Below are positions 51,774 to 60,609 of a DNA stretch of 64,000 nucleotides, in pieces. Positions within the stretch are counted from its first letter, which is position 1. Every line of letters starts with the position of its first letter. This DNA comes from Ferrovibrio sp035304305 (GTDB lineage Bacteria; Pseudomonadota; Alphaproteobacteria; Ferrovibrionales; Ferrovibrionaceae). The notes below the pieces were generated by a model. The model was not told the DNA's origin and did not search any database. It saw only the letters and a program-made list of their open reading frames with translations. The stretch spans positions 1 through 64,000 of the forward strand of contig NZ_DATGQG010000152.1 of NCBI RefSeq assembly GCF_035304305.1, read 5' to 3'. The translations under genes were made by a program, and so were the position numbers.

Positions 51774-52970
51774 ATGCGGAATGCCATGCGATGTCTCTGG
51801 CTCACCTGGGCCAACCCCGAACCGCGGCATAACGGTCAGTTCATCTATACCGGCGGACTGATCGACGCCATCGCGGGGGCCGGCGCCGCCGTGGAGGTTC
51901 TGGCCCTGGCGCGCCCCGGCGAGGCCGCGAGCATGGGGAGCACGGATGGCGCCGTGCGCTGGTGGCTGGCGCAGCATGAATCGCGGCCCGGCTGGACCAG
52001 CCTGCTGTCGCCACTGCCCCGCATCGCCCATCGCGGCGCCACCCGCGCGCTGCGCCGCATGCTGGACCGCCAGCTGCAGGAATCCTGGGACATCATCATT
52101 CTGGATGGCATTTCCGCCGGCTGGGCTTTACGGCAGGTGCTGCGCTCCTTCCGCGGCCGCAACCCGCGACCCAAGCTGGTCTATGTTTCCCATAACCACG
52201 AGGAAAGCCTGCGCCGGCAGATCGCCGGCGAGCAGACCAACCCGCTCAAGCGCCTGGCCCTGATGCTGGACGCCGCCAAGGCCGCCATGCTGGAACGCGC
52301 CATGGTGGATGCCGCCGACCTCGTGACCGCGATCACCGAGGAGGACCGGCTGCTTTATCTGGAGCGCCGGCCGACCTGTCGCGTCGAGGTTCTGACGCCC
52401 GGCTATGACGGACCGCGCCTCGACCGGCGCGAGATCACGCCCGCCGTGCCGCGCCGCGCCATCATCGTCGGCAGCTTCGACTGGATTGCCAAACGGATGA
52501 ATCTGGAAGAATTCGTCGCGGTGGCCGATCCCCTGTTCGCGGCCCAGGGAGCGGAGCTCCAGGTGGTGGGCAGCGCCGAGGAATCCTTCCTGGACCGCAT
52601 GCGCCGCAAGACCGCAGCGACCCGCTTCACCGGGCGCGTCGAGGATGTCGACCCGTTCATGCAGCAGGCGCGCGTAGCCCTGGTGCCGGAACGCCATGGC
52701 GGCGGCTTCAAGCTGAAGGTGCTCGACTACGTCTTCAACCGCATGCCGATCCTGGCGCTGGACGGGTCGGTGGCCGGCATGCCCCTGCGCCATGAGGAGA
52801 GCATCCTCTTCTACCCCGATTACGAGGCGCTGGCGCGCGGCGTTCTGCGGGTCATCGATGACTGCGATCGCCTGAACCGGCTGCAGGAGCAGGCCTTCGG
52901 CGTCTGCCGCGATGCCTTCGACTGGCACAGCCGCGGCCGGCAGCTCATGACCGCGGTGGCCGCGCTATGA
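51774..52970 (+). CDS. glycosyltransferase, GT4 family
   Basis: 398 residues, GT-B fold. Acceptor half starts WLTWANPEPRHNGQFIY; the donor half shows IIVGSFDWIAKRMNLEEF, LQVVGSAEESF and the nucleotide-sugar motif PERHGGGFKLKVLDY (E-x7-K type). Cytoplasmic or membrane-associated, adding one sugar of the repeat unit. Its start follows the WcaJ gene by 8 bases and it overlaps the polymerase gene by 4, so all are one transcript. Sugar specificity unknown; alternative start 51786. Confidence 0.87.
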   Translation: MRNAMRCLWLTWANPEPRHNGQFIYTGGLIDAIAGAGAAVEVLALARPGEAASMGSTDGAVRWWLAQHESRPGWTSLLSPLPRIAHRGATRALRRMLDRQLQESWDIIILDGISAGWALRQVLRSFRGRNPRPKLVYVSHNHEESLRRQIAGEQTNPLKRLALMLDAAKAAMLERAMVDAADLVTAITEEDRLLYLERRPTCRVEVLTPGYDGPRLDRREITPAVPRRAIIVGSFDWIAKRMNLEEFVAVADPLFAAQGAELQVVGSAEESFLDRMRRKTAATRFTGRVEDVDPFMQQARVALVPERHGGGFKLKVLDYVFNRMPILALDGSVAGMPLRHEESILFYPDYEALARGVLRVIDDCDRLNRLQEQAFGVCRDAFDWHSRGRQLMTAVAAL

Positions 52971-54349
52971 TGGTCCGGCCGGCCGCACCGCCCGCGACCC
53001 AGCGGCTCGGCTGGGTGGACATGACGCTGGTGCTGATCTTCCTGATCGGCATCTATCTCGGCGTCAACCTGCCGATCACCAGCTCGATCCCGTTCCCGTC
53101 TGCGCCGGCGGGCATCGCCGGCATCGTCCTGCTCTGGCGGCGCCGCGACGCCATCGAAACCCGTCATCTGGCCGTCTTCCTCGGCGTCCTGGTGGTCTAT
53201 ATCGCCTCCGTCCTTGCCGCGACGGACTACGCCTTTCTCGGCAAGCGCTTCACCGGTCTGGTGCAGCTGGTCTACTCCCTCATCATCGGCTATGCCCTGT
53301 TCCTCACTGTTCTGCAGGCCGAGCGGCGGCAGATCGCGCGCCTGTTCTTCTGGATGAGCGTGATCATCCTGATCGGCTGCATCCTCGAGACCCATGCCGG
53401 TCTGGCCGCGGTCAGCGACCGGGTGCGCGCCGCGATCTACGACCACGGCGTCTACATTTCCGACCGCCGCGACCTGCTGCTCTACGGCAAGGTGCGGCCG
53501 AAGTTCTTCACCTCCGAACCGTCCGCCGTGACGTTCGGCTACACGCTGTTCGTCTTCTGCTGGTTCCTGGTTTCAGGCTATCGCTGGAAGCTGTTTCTCT
53601 ATGTTGCCCTGATCGGCGCCGGCATGATTGTCATGCCCGGTCCGACCCTGCTGCTCTCGCTGCTGCTGATCGCGCCGTACTACTACTTCATCATCCCGGC
53701 CTCGCAGCCCGGCAACCGGCGCAACACCATGTACCGGGCTGGCATCCTGATCTTCGGCTCGTTGCTGCTGATAGTTTTCGCCATCGTCGGTTCGGTGGCC
53801 TACAGCGAGCGCCTGAACCAGATCTTGCATGGTGGCGGTGATCCGAGCTTCTTCTACCGCGTGATCGGCCCGATGCTGGTGGCGCTCGAGATCTTCAAGG
53901 TCTATCCCGTCGCTGGGGCCGGCCTGACCGGCGAGCCCTTCATCCACGAACTGGCGACCAACACCTATGCGCGGTCGTCCTTCTATTCCACCGACTGGGG
54001 CTTCAGCAAACTCTCGGAAGTGCTGACCAATTACTTCTGGCTGCACTGGATCTATCTCGGCGCGATCTTCGGCCTCGCCGTACTGGCCGCGATCACCTAC
54101 TGGATGCATGTCCTGCGGGTGCCGAGCATTACCTTCTGCTGGATCGTCTGGATCATCTTCGGCCAGGCGTCCGGTGCGTATGTCGGCCCGAAAACCTGGA
54201 CCGTTCTGCTGCTGCCGGCCGCACTGAGCGTTCTCTACTGCCGCAATGCCGCGCGGGTCGTGGTTCCTCTGCCGGAGGCGCAGCGGCGGATCCAGAGCAT
54301 CCGTCTCGGCAACCGGCTGCGACAGCCCGGCCTGGTGTCGCAGCGCTGA
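52967..54349 (+). CDS. Wzy-like polysaccharide polymerase (putative)
   Basis: 460 residues with about ten to twelve predicted helices and one larger periplasmic loop (about 280-345; MLVALEIFKVYPVAGAGLTG and ATNTYARSSFYSTDWG), the layout of Wzy/O-antigen ligase family proteins, which show little sequence conservation. In context it would polymerise repeat units in the periplasm. Overlaps the GT4 gene by 4 bases and shares one base with the next gene (TGATG). No Wzx flippase was found beside it. Confidence 0.7.
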   Translation: MMVRPAAPPATQRLGWVDMTLVLIFLIGIYLGVNLPITSSIPFPSAPAGIAGIVLLWRRRDAIETRHLAVFLGVLVVYIASVLAATDYAFLGKRFTGLVQLVYSLIIGYALFLTVLQAERRQIARLFFWMSVIILIGCILETHAGLAAVSDRVRAAIYDHGVYISDRRDLLLYGKVRPKFFTSEPSAVTFGYTLFVFCWFLVSGYRWKLFLYVALIGAGMIVMPGPTLLLSLLLIAPYYYFIIPASQPGNRRNTMYRAGILIFGSLLLIVFAIVGSVAYSERLNQILHGGGDPSFFYRVIGPMLVALEIFKVYPVAGAGLTGEPFIHELATNTYARSSFYSTDWGFSKLSEVLTNYFWLHWIYLGAIFGLAVLAAITYWMHVLRVPSITFCWIVWIIFGQASGAYVGPKTWTVLLLPAALSVLYCRNAARVVVPLPEAQRRIQSIRLGNRLRQPGLVSQR

Positions 54350-55590
54350 TGGCCATGGACCGGCGGAATCTCTTCACGATGGGCGGCGGGGTGGCGGCCG
54401 CCGGGCTGCTTGGCTCCGCCGGAGCGCCGGCGCTGGCGCAGGCAGGCCGGACCCTGTCGGCGGCCGAGTTCGGCATCCGTGGCGATGGCCGCACCGATGA
54501 CGGACCGGCGCTGCAGAAGGCGCTCGACGCGGCCTTCGAACAGCAGGCCGTCCTGCTACTGCCGCCGGGCGACTACCGCATCCGCCGCACCCTGCGGGTC
54601 GAGCCGCGCACCCATGTGACGCGGCAATGCGGCATCATCGGGACCGGCGCGCGCCTGGTATCGGAGATCGGTGACGGCGCCAACGTCATCGAGGTGATCA
54701 GCCGAACGACCTTCCGCTTTCTCCTGCTGCAGGGACTGGACATCAAGGGATCGGGCCGCGACGGGCACGGCATCCTGCTGTCCTGCGACGTGCCCGGCGG
54801 GCAGTATCTCTATAACTTCTGCCTGCGCGACATCGTGGTGCAGGGCTGCGGCGGCGACGGCTGCCACATGATCGGCAACGTCTTCGAAGGGCAGATGATC
54901 AACTGCTATTTCCGCGACAACGGCGGCAATGGCGCGACCTTCGCCCACAGCCGCAACAAGGGTATCCTGTCGGCCATCCATGTCTTCGCCAGCGTGTTCG
55001 GCCAGAATGGCGGCCATGGCGCCGCGCTGCTCAACAACTGTTATGACGTCAGCTTTCACGGCTGCTATTTTCTGCTCAACCGCGAATTCGGGGTCCTGGC
55101 CGACAATGGCTGCACCCTGCTGTCAAACTGCGGCTTCGAGAACAATCACCAGGGCGCGCCGGATTTTGCCAATGGCGATGCCGGCATCCTGCTGAAGAAT
55201 TTCGGCACGCTGATCGGCTGCACGGCCTACTCGATCTACAAGCAGACGCACCTGATTCGTGCCTTCGTCGTCCGCGAGCTGGTCATGGTCGGATGCACCG
55301 GCCATGGCGGCGGTCGCGCCAAGGAGGCGGGGCTGGCGCGCCTGCGCGGCGCCAGGGAGAAAGCCCATGTCACCCTGGTCGGCTGCACCGGCCGGGTGAG
55401 CGAGGAGGGCGGGCTGGAGGCCATCGAGGTAGGTGGCGATCACGGCGGCCTGCGCCTCGGCGCGGACTGGCGCAGCCGGAACCTGCCGCAGCTGGGCGAC
55501 TACCGCCTCTGGGTCGATCGCCGGGGGCAGCTGCGAATCAAGAAGGGCAGGCCGGAGTCTGACGACGACGGCCGGCCCGTCGGAGTCTGA
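54349..55590 (+). CDS. Tat-exported right-handed beta-helix protein (pectate lyase_3 type)
   Basis: 413 residues. Twin-arginine signal DRRNLFTMGGGVAAAGLLG, cleaved near residue 33. The pectate-lyase_3 start FGIRGDGRTDDGPALQKAL is clear, followed by repeated rungs with Gly/Asn turns (CHMIGNVFEGQMINCYF, GCYFLLNREFGVLADNG). Probably a periplasmic lyase, hydrolase or epimerase trimming or modifying the polymer, as in alginate or other EPS loci; catalytic residues not identified. Its start shares one base with the polymerase stop. Confidence 0.83.
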   Translation: MAMDRRNLFTMGGGVAAAGLLGSAGAPALAQAGRTLSAAEFGIRGDGRTDDGPALQKALDAAFEQQAVLLLPPGDYRIRRTLRVEPRTHVTRQCGIIGTGARLVSEIGDGANVIEVISRTTFRFLLLQGLDIKGSGRDGHGILLSCDVPGGQYLYNFCLRDIVVQGCGGDGCHMIGNVFEGQMINCYFRDNGGNGATFAHSRNKGILSAIHVFASVFGQNGGHGAALLNNCYDVSFHGCYFLLNREFGVLADNGCTLLSNCGFENNHQGAPDFANGDAGILLKNFGTLIGCTAYSIYKQTHLIRAFVVRELVMVGCTGHGGGRAKEAGLARLRGAREKAHVTLVGCTGRVSEEGGLEAIEVGGDHGGLRLGADWRSRNLPQLGDYRLWVDRRGQLRIKKGRPESDDDGRPVGV

Positions 55591-55604
55591 GAAGAACAGG
55601 CACG

Positions 55605-55642
55605 AAAAAGCCGCCAGCGATGACTGGTGCACCGCCGGCGGC
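55605..55642 (-). terminator. intrinsic terminator of the GT4-gmd-fcl group
   Basis: On the minus strand GCCGCC ... GGCGGC stem with an imperfect inner part, followed by five T, 15 bases beyond the fcl stop. May also act on the convergent beta-helix gene. Confidence 0.65.
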
Positions 55643-55656
55643 CCTCTCCGGGTCAG

Positions 55657-56637
55657 TCAGGCGCTGGCGACCTGCCGTTCATGCTCGGGCGCCACATGCT
55701 CCACATACCAGGCATAGGTCTGGCGCAAGCCTTCGCGCAGCGGTGTTTTGGCTTCCCAGCCGAGATCGCGCAGGCGGCTGACATCCATCACCTTGCGCGG
55801 CGTGCCGTCCGGCTTGCTCGGATCGAACTTGAGAGTGCCCGAAAAGCCGACGATTTCGCCGATCATTTCCGCCAGTTCGCGGATCGTGACCTCCTGACCG
55901 GTGCCGAGATTGATGAATTCCTCGTCAGAGTAGTGCTTCATTGCATAGACGAGGCCGTCGGCGGCGTCGTCTACGAAGAGGAATTCCCGCAGCGCCTTGC
56001 CGGTGCCCCAGACCTCGACCTCCGACATCTTCTGCTGTCTGGCGCGATGGAATTTCGCCATCAGCGCCGGGGCCACGTGGCTGTAGAGAAGGTCGAAATT
56101 GTCGCCCGGACCGTACAGGTTGGTCGGCATGGCCGAGATGAAGTCGCAGCCATACTGCCGGCGATAGGCCTGGCACAGCTTGATGCCGGCGATCTTGGCG
56201 ACGGCATACCACTGGTTGGTGGGTTCCAGCGGACCGGTCAGCAGCGCCGACTCCTGGATCGGCTGCGGCGCCATGCGCGGATAGATGCAGGAGGAGCCGA
56301 GGAAGAGCAGCTTCTCCACCTCGAAACGGCGTGCCGCCTCGATGACATTCGCCTCGATCATGAGGTTGTCGTAGAGGAATTCGGCCGGCCGCACGTCGTT
56401 GGCATGGATGCCGCCCACCCGGGCGGCCGCCACGAACACGGCCTGCGGCCGGTTTTCCTGCATCCAGGCATTCACCTGCTCCGGCGAGCGCAGATCCACC
56501 GTCCGGCGGTCGGCCGTGAGGATGGTGCAGTCTTCCGAAGCCAGCCGCCGGACCAGGGCCGAGCCGACCAGGCCGCGATGGCCTGCGACCCAGACCCGCT
56601 TTCCGGCCAGTGAATAGTCGATCCGCTTAGAAGGCAT
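55657..56637 (-). CDS. fcl: GDP-L-fucose synthase
   Basis: 326 residues, extended SDR. NADP motif VAGHRGLVGSALVRRL, SSCIYP with catalytic Ser, YAVAKIAG (YxxxK), and NLYGPGDNF. Converts the Gmd product to GDP-L-fucose by epimerisation and reduction. Start 56637 (MPSKRIDYSLAGKRVWVAG) overlaps the end of gmd by 11 bases. The longer frame upstream is the other frame of gmd and is not used. Confidence 0.95.
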   Translation of the reverse strand: MPSKRIDYSLAGKRVWVAGHRGLVGSALVRRLASEDCTILTADRRTVDLRSPEQVNAWMQENRPQAVFVAAARVGGIHANDVRPAEFLYDNLMIEANVIEAARRFEVEKLLFLGSSCIYPRMAPQPIQESALLTGPLEPTNQWYAVAKIAGIKLCQAYRRQYGCDFISAMPTNLYGPGDNFDLLYSHVAPALMAKFHRARQQKMSEVEVWGTGKALREFLFVDDAADGLVYAMKHYSDEEFINLGTGQEVTIRELAEMIGEIVGFSGTLKFDPSKPDGTPRKVMDVSRLRDLGWEAKTPLREGLRQTYAWYVEHVAPEHERQVASA

Positions 56638-57691
56638 TGGCGTACTCGCTGCGCTGCAGACCGATGCGATCAGCCTCGACCATCTCGGCCACCAGCTGCT
56701 CGAAGGTGGTCTTGTGCTGCCAGCCGAGCTGCTTTTTGGCTTTTTCCGGGCTGCCCAGCAGGAAGTCGACCTCGGTCGGGCGGTAATAGATCGGGTCCAC
56801 GGCGACGAGGACATCGCCGGTCTTGTTGCAGATGCCCTTTTCCTCGGTGCCCTTGCCCTCCCAGACGATCTCGCGATCGATGTGGCGGAAGGCGAGCTCG
56901 ACGAATTCGCGGACGCTGTGCACCTCCCCGGTGGCGAGAACGTAATCGTCCGGCTTCTCCTGTTGCAGGATTCGCCACATGCCCTCGACATAGTCCCGGG
57001 CATGACCCCAGTCGCGCTTGGAGTCGATATTGCCCAGATACAGGCATTTCTGCAGGCCCTGTTCGATGGCCGCCACCGCGCGGGTGATTTTGCGGGTCAC
57101 GAAGGTTTCGCCGCGGATGGGCGATTCGTGGTTGAACAGGATGCCGTTGGAGGCGTGCATGCCATAGGCTTCGCGATAGTTGATCGTGATCCAGTAGGCA
57201 TAGAGCTTGGCGACGGCATAGGGGCTGCGCGGATAGAAAGGCGTGGTCTCGCGCTGCGGCGTCTCCACCACCTTGCCGAACAGCTCCGAGGTCGATGCCT
57301 GGTAGAAGCGGACCCGGTCTTCCATTTTCAGGATGCGGATCGCCTCCAGCATGCGCAGCGTGCCGATCGCGTCGGTATTTGCCGTGTATTCCGGCGTCTC
57401 GAAGCTGACCTGGACATGGCTCTGGGCGGCGAGATTGTAGATCTCGGTCGGCTGGATCTCCTGGATGAGGCGGATGATGTTGGTCGAATCCGTCATGTCG
57501 CCGTAATGCAGGAAGTAGCGGACGCCGGGTTCATGCGGGTCGCGGTAGAGGTGGTCGACGCGGCGGGTATTGATCGAGGAAGAACGCCGCTTCACGCCAT
57601 GCACGATGTAGCCCTGCTGCAGCAGGAATTCGGCGAGATAGGCGCCGTCCTGCCCGGTGGCTCCGGTGATAAGTGCGACCTTGTCGACCAT
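56627..57691 (-). CDS. gmd: GDP-mannose 4,6-dehydratase
   Basis: 354 residues. NADP motif ITGATGQDGAYLAEFLL, KRRSSSINTRRVDHLY, catalytic YAVAKLYAYW, and the GDP-binding segment FNHESPIRGETFVTRKI. It makes GDP-4-keto-6-deoxy-mannose from the ManC product. It sits between a GT4 and fcl on the minus strand, 62 bases after the GT4. Together with manC and fcl it defines a GDP-fucose path. Confidence 0.96.
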   Translation of the reverse strand: MVDKVALITGATGQDGAYLAEFLLQQGYIVHGVKRRSSSINTRRVDHLYRDPHEPGVRYFLHYGDMTDSTNIIRLIQEIQPTEIYNLAAQSHVQVSFETPEYTANTDAIGTLRMLEAIRILKMEDRVRFYQASTSELFGKVVETPQRETTPFYPRSPYAVAKLYAYWITINYREAYGMHASNGILFNHESPIRGETFVTRKITRAVAAIEQGLQKCLYLGNIDSKRDWGHARDYVEGMWRILQQEKPDDYVLATGEVHSVREFVELAFRHIDREIVWEGKGTEEKGICNKTGDVLVAVDPIYYRPTEVDFLLGSPEKAKKQLGWQHKTTFEQLVAEMVEADRIGLQRSEYANAF

Positions 57692-57753
57692 GATCTGTCC
57701 TCTGTGGTTGATCGGTTCTGGGGCTTGCTGTTTTTGTTGCGGGTGGCAGATGC

Positions 57754-58923
57754 TCAGGCGTAGGCGATTTTCCGCGCGGCGATCTCCCAGGAGTAGGATT
57801 GCAGAACATGCTGCTGCCCGCTCTCGCCCATATCGGCGAGCCGCTGGGGATCCGAAAGAGCGTCCAGGATCGCCTCGGCGAGCTGCTGCGGGTCGGCGTC
57901 ATCGATCATGAAGCCGTGGCGTCCATTCTCGGTGATCTCGGGCAGACCGTTGCGCCGCAGGCCGAGTACAGGAGTGCGGGAGAGCAGGGCCTCGAGATAG
58001 ACCTGCCCCCAGGGATCGTTCAGCATCGGCTGGGCCAGCAGGCTGGCCTCGCGGAACAGCCGCTGCAGCTCGGCCAGCGGGATATGGGCACGGAACTCGA
58101 CCTGGAGATCGGCCGGAATGTGGCTGCGGCTGCGTTCGTCTCCGACGATCGTCAGCACGATGTCCGGCCGTTTCTTTCTTGCGATCCGCAGCGCTTCAAG
58201 CAGCAGATTTCCGCCCTTTGCGGCGAAAAGATGCTTCGCCACGAACAGCAGGCGGGGCCGGGTGTAATCCTTGGGGCCGTAATAGGGCTCGATATCGCCC
58301 ATGCCCGAGCCCACTGCGGTGACGCGCTCCGCCGGGATGCCATAGTGGGAAACAATGTGATCGCGGACATAGGTTCCGAAGGTGAAGACATGCTCCGCGC
58401 AGGCCAGCGAATCCCGCTCGAGAAGCTCGAAGGCCTCGATCGCGCGGGCGCTGTAGCTCGCGATGTCCGGACGGTGCAGCAGGGAAAGCGCCCAGGTATG
58501 GTCGCAGTAGATGTAATGCTTGATCTTCGGGGCGATCGCCGAGGGCAGCATGTCCAGACTGCCGGTATGCAGGACATGACCGATATTCCGCTGCTTCAGC
58601 ACGGTGGCCAGCCGGTCAGCGGCCCGCCGCCGCGCTGCGGCAGTGCGCAGGACAGCCTCGCTGCTCCGTGGCGTACCGTAACCGGACAGGCTGTAACGCG
58701 AGGCGAGGAAGGCGAGTTCGCCGCGACTGCCGCCGGAATGGATGCCCTCCACTTCGATTCCGAAACTTCTGAAGCAACGGGCAATGTTGAAGGGGGCTGC
58801 CGACCAGGTCCGCCGGTCGAGCGGATTGCCGAAGACGCTGCTCACCGCGATACGGTCGAAGCGCAATTGGGGCTCACCAGAGGGTTGCACGACCGTTTCG
58901 GCCGGCTCGGCAATCGCAATCAC
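57754..58923 (-). CDS. glycosyltransferase, GT4 family
   Basis: 389 residues. GT-B fold with RLLFVAKHLFAAKGGNLLLE (donor-domain entry) and the nucleotide-sugar motif DPWGQVYLEALLSRTPVLG. First gene of the reversed GT4-gmd-fcl group, so it may be the fucosyltransferase, an inference from position only. The divergent 212-base gap to the next gene holds TGATCA boxes on both strands (58993-58981 minus; 59054-59064 plus). Confidence 0.87.
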   Translation of the reverse strand: MIAIAEPAETVVQPSGEPQLRFDRIAVSSVFGNPLDRRTWSAAPFNIARCFRSFGIEVEGIHSGGSRGELAFLASRYSLSGYGTPRSSEAVLRTAAARRRAADRLATVLKQRNIGHVLHTGSLDMLPSAIAPKIKHYIYCDHTWALSLLHRPDIASYSARAIEAFELLERDSLACAEHVFTFGTYVRDHIVSHYGIPAERVTAVGSGMGDIEPYYGPKDYTRPRLLFVAKHLFAAKGGNLLLEALRIARKKRPDIVLTIVGDERSRSHIPADLQVEFRAHIPLAELQRLFREASLLAQPMLNDPWGQVYLEALLSRTPVLGLRRNGLPEITENGRHGFMIDDADPQQLAEAILDALSDPQRLADMGESGQQHVLQSYSWEIAARKIAYA

Positions 58924-59053
58924 GTCAACCTCGATGGAATTTGCGGTCGGCGTGATAGAACCTCAGCAACTCGCGCCCAGCCAGTGATCAACCTGTGACT
59001 GGGTTTGCGCCGATTTTCCTTCCCGAATGCCTACTTGCCGCGCGCCGGGCACA

Positions 59054-59064
59054 GCTTGATCACA
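59054..59064 (+). promoter_or_regulatory. GCTTGATCACA box in the divergent transferase gap
   Basis: Third copy of the GCTTGRTCACA box, 71 bases before the plus-strand transferase; identical over 13 bases (CAGCTTGATCACA) with the copy at 50080-50092. Confidence 0.35.
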
Positions 59065-59135
59065 GCCAACCGAGGCTGCCGCCCGCGTAGAATGCGTCCT
59101 CTGTGGCGTGCAGTGGCAGTCATGACGATATCACG

Positions 59136-60395
59136 ATGAAAACCGTCCTCCTCCTGACGCCAGACATCACCGACACCAGCAGCACCAAGCGCGGCGAGGC
59201 ACTGGTTGGACTGGGATGCCGGCTGCTGATGGTCGGGTTCCGGCGCGAGCGCTACAACAAGGACTTCCGCCCCGAATGGCCGTATCTGCTGCTGGGGCGT
59301 ACGGAAGACGGCAATTACGCGCAGCGATTGTGGACGCTGCTGCGTGCCCTGGTCGTGCTGCTGCTCAACCGCAGCTTCATCAGACAGGCCGATGTTATCT
59401 ACGCCCGCAACGTCGACCAGATGATGCTGGCGCTTGTCATCCGTCTGCTGGCGGGGCGGGCCATTCCCACCATTTATGAAGTGCTCGACATCCAGCCCGC
59501 CTTCGTCGGTCGGAGCCGTGTTTCACGCATGATTCGCGCCGTGGAGCGGTATGCGCTCCGACATGTCAGCCTTCTGGTGCTCTCCTCGCCGGCGTTTCTG
59601 CGCCACTACTTCGCGGCCATGCAGGGATATGACCGCGCATGGTTTCTCCTCGAAAACAAGTTGCCGGCGTCGGTAACAAGAGATGCGGCAGCACTTACGA
59701 GGCGCAAACGGCCCCGGAACCGGGAGGGATATCGCTGGGTGGTGGCCTATTGCGGGCTGATTCGGGGACAGGCCACCTTCGACCTGATCGTCCGCCTGGC
59801 CGAACGGCTGCGCGGCCGGGTGATGTTCCGCTTCCACGGCGTACTGACGACCGTCGATCGGGATAGATTCGAGCGGGCCGTGGCCCGCCTCGACAACCTG
59901 GTTTATGACGGACCCTATGTGAACCCGCGCGATCTGGCGAAGATCTATGCCGATGTCGATTTCGCCTGGGCCATCGATCTCGAGAACGTCGAGCATAATT
60001 CCCGCTGGCTGCTGCCCTGCCGCTTCTACGAGGCCGGCTTCTTCGGCGTGCCCTGTCTGGCAGCGCGCGGTTTCGAGGTGGGCGCTCTGGTCGAAGAGCA
60101 GGGCATCGGCTGGAGTTTTGAAGCCCCGTATGAGGACTCGCTTGTCCATTTCCTCTCCACCCTGACCGAACAGGATTACGCCGAGCGTCGGCGGAGGCTG
60201 CTTGAGCTGCCGGCCAGCCGCTTCGCGGGCAACGAGGATATGGCCGCTCTGCTCGAGGCATTGGAACGCGCGGAGAAGAGGCAGGACAGCATCCGCGCCG
60301 GAGAGCTGTCTCCGACTCCTGCGAATGATGGGGCGCCTGTCTCCGCCGTTACGCCGCAGCCGACGGGTGTGGATTACCGGCCAGCGGTGCCCTGA
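59136..60395 (+). CDS. glycosyltransferase, ExoL-like
   Basis: 419 residues. N-terminal VLLLTPDITDTSSTKRGEAL, a middle part with RQADVIYARNVDQMMLAL, and the donor half WVVAYCGLIRGQATFDLI followed by WAIDLENVEHNSRWLLPC and FYEAGFFGVPCLA. This order resembles ExoL-type transferases of succinoglycan-like polymers. Start 59136 chosen over the GTG at 59103 because it fits the family start. The tail (about 385-419) is Pro/Thr-rich and not part of the fold. Last gene of the EPS block; asnO follows after 214 bases. Confidence 0.8.
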   Translation: MKTVLLLTPDITDTSSTKRGEALVGLGCRLLMVGFRRERYNKDFRPEWPYLLLGRTEDGNYAQRLWTLLRALVVLLLNRSFIRQADVIYARNVDQMMLALVIRLLAGRAIPTIYEVLDIQPAFVGRSRVSRMIRAVERYALRHVSLLVLSSPAFLRHYFAAMQGYDRAWFLLENKLPASVTRDAAALTRRKRPRNREGYRWVVAYCGLIRGQATFDLIVRLAERLRGRVMFRFHGVLTTVDRDRFERAVARLDNLVYDGPYVNPRDLAKIYADVDFAWAIDLENVEHNSRWLLPCRFYEAGFFGVPCLAARGFEVGALVEEQGIGWSFEAPYEDSLVHFLSTLTEQDYAERRRRLLELPASRFAGNEDMAALLEALERAEKRQDSIRAGELSPTPANDGAPVSAVTPQPTGVDYRPAVP

Positions 60396-60479
60396 TGTAC
60401 CCGAATGTTCCGGCGATGACCCTCTTGCAATGATGTGAGTGGGACGGGGCCGAACATAAAAGGTTGCGTCACAGCCGAT

Positions 60480-60497
60480 GCTTCCTATCTAGGAAGC
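60480..60497. promoter_or_regulatory. palindrome upstream of the NAGGN genes (putative operator)
   Basis: GCTTCCTA-TC-TAGGAAGC, perfect 8-base arms, 30 bases before TATACT (60527-60532), a five-of-six -10 hexamer without a good -35 at 17 bases. This suggests an activated or repressed, perhaps osmotic, promoter for asnO. Confidence 0.5.
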
Positions 60498-60609
60498 TCA
60501 CGCCGACGACAAGCGCCGATTGCCGCTATACTCCATCAGAAATTGGAGCAATGCCGCTTATTCGATGTTTTTCACTGGCGTGCCCGGAACACGCAAGGTG
60601 GAGACTGTC

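Noticed and set aside
56638..57003. N-terminal extension of fcl
   Set aside because: The extra residues are Ser/Arg-rich antisense-like sequence from another frame of gmd; the SDR fold starts at 56637.
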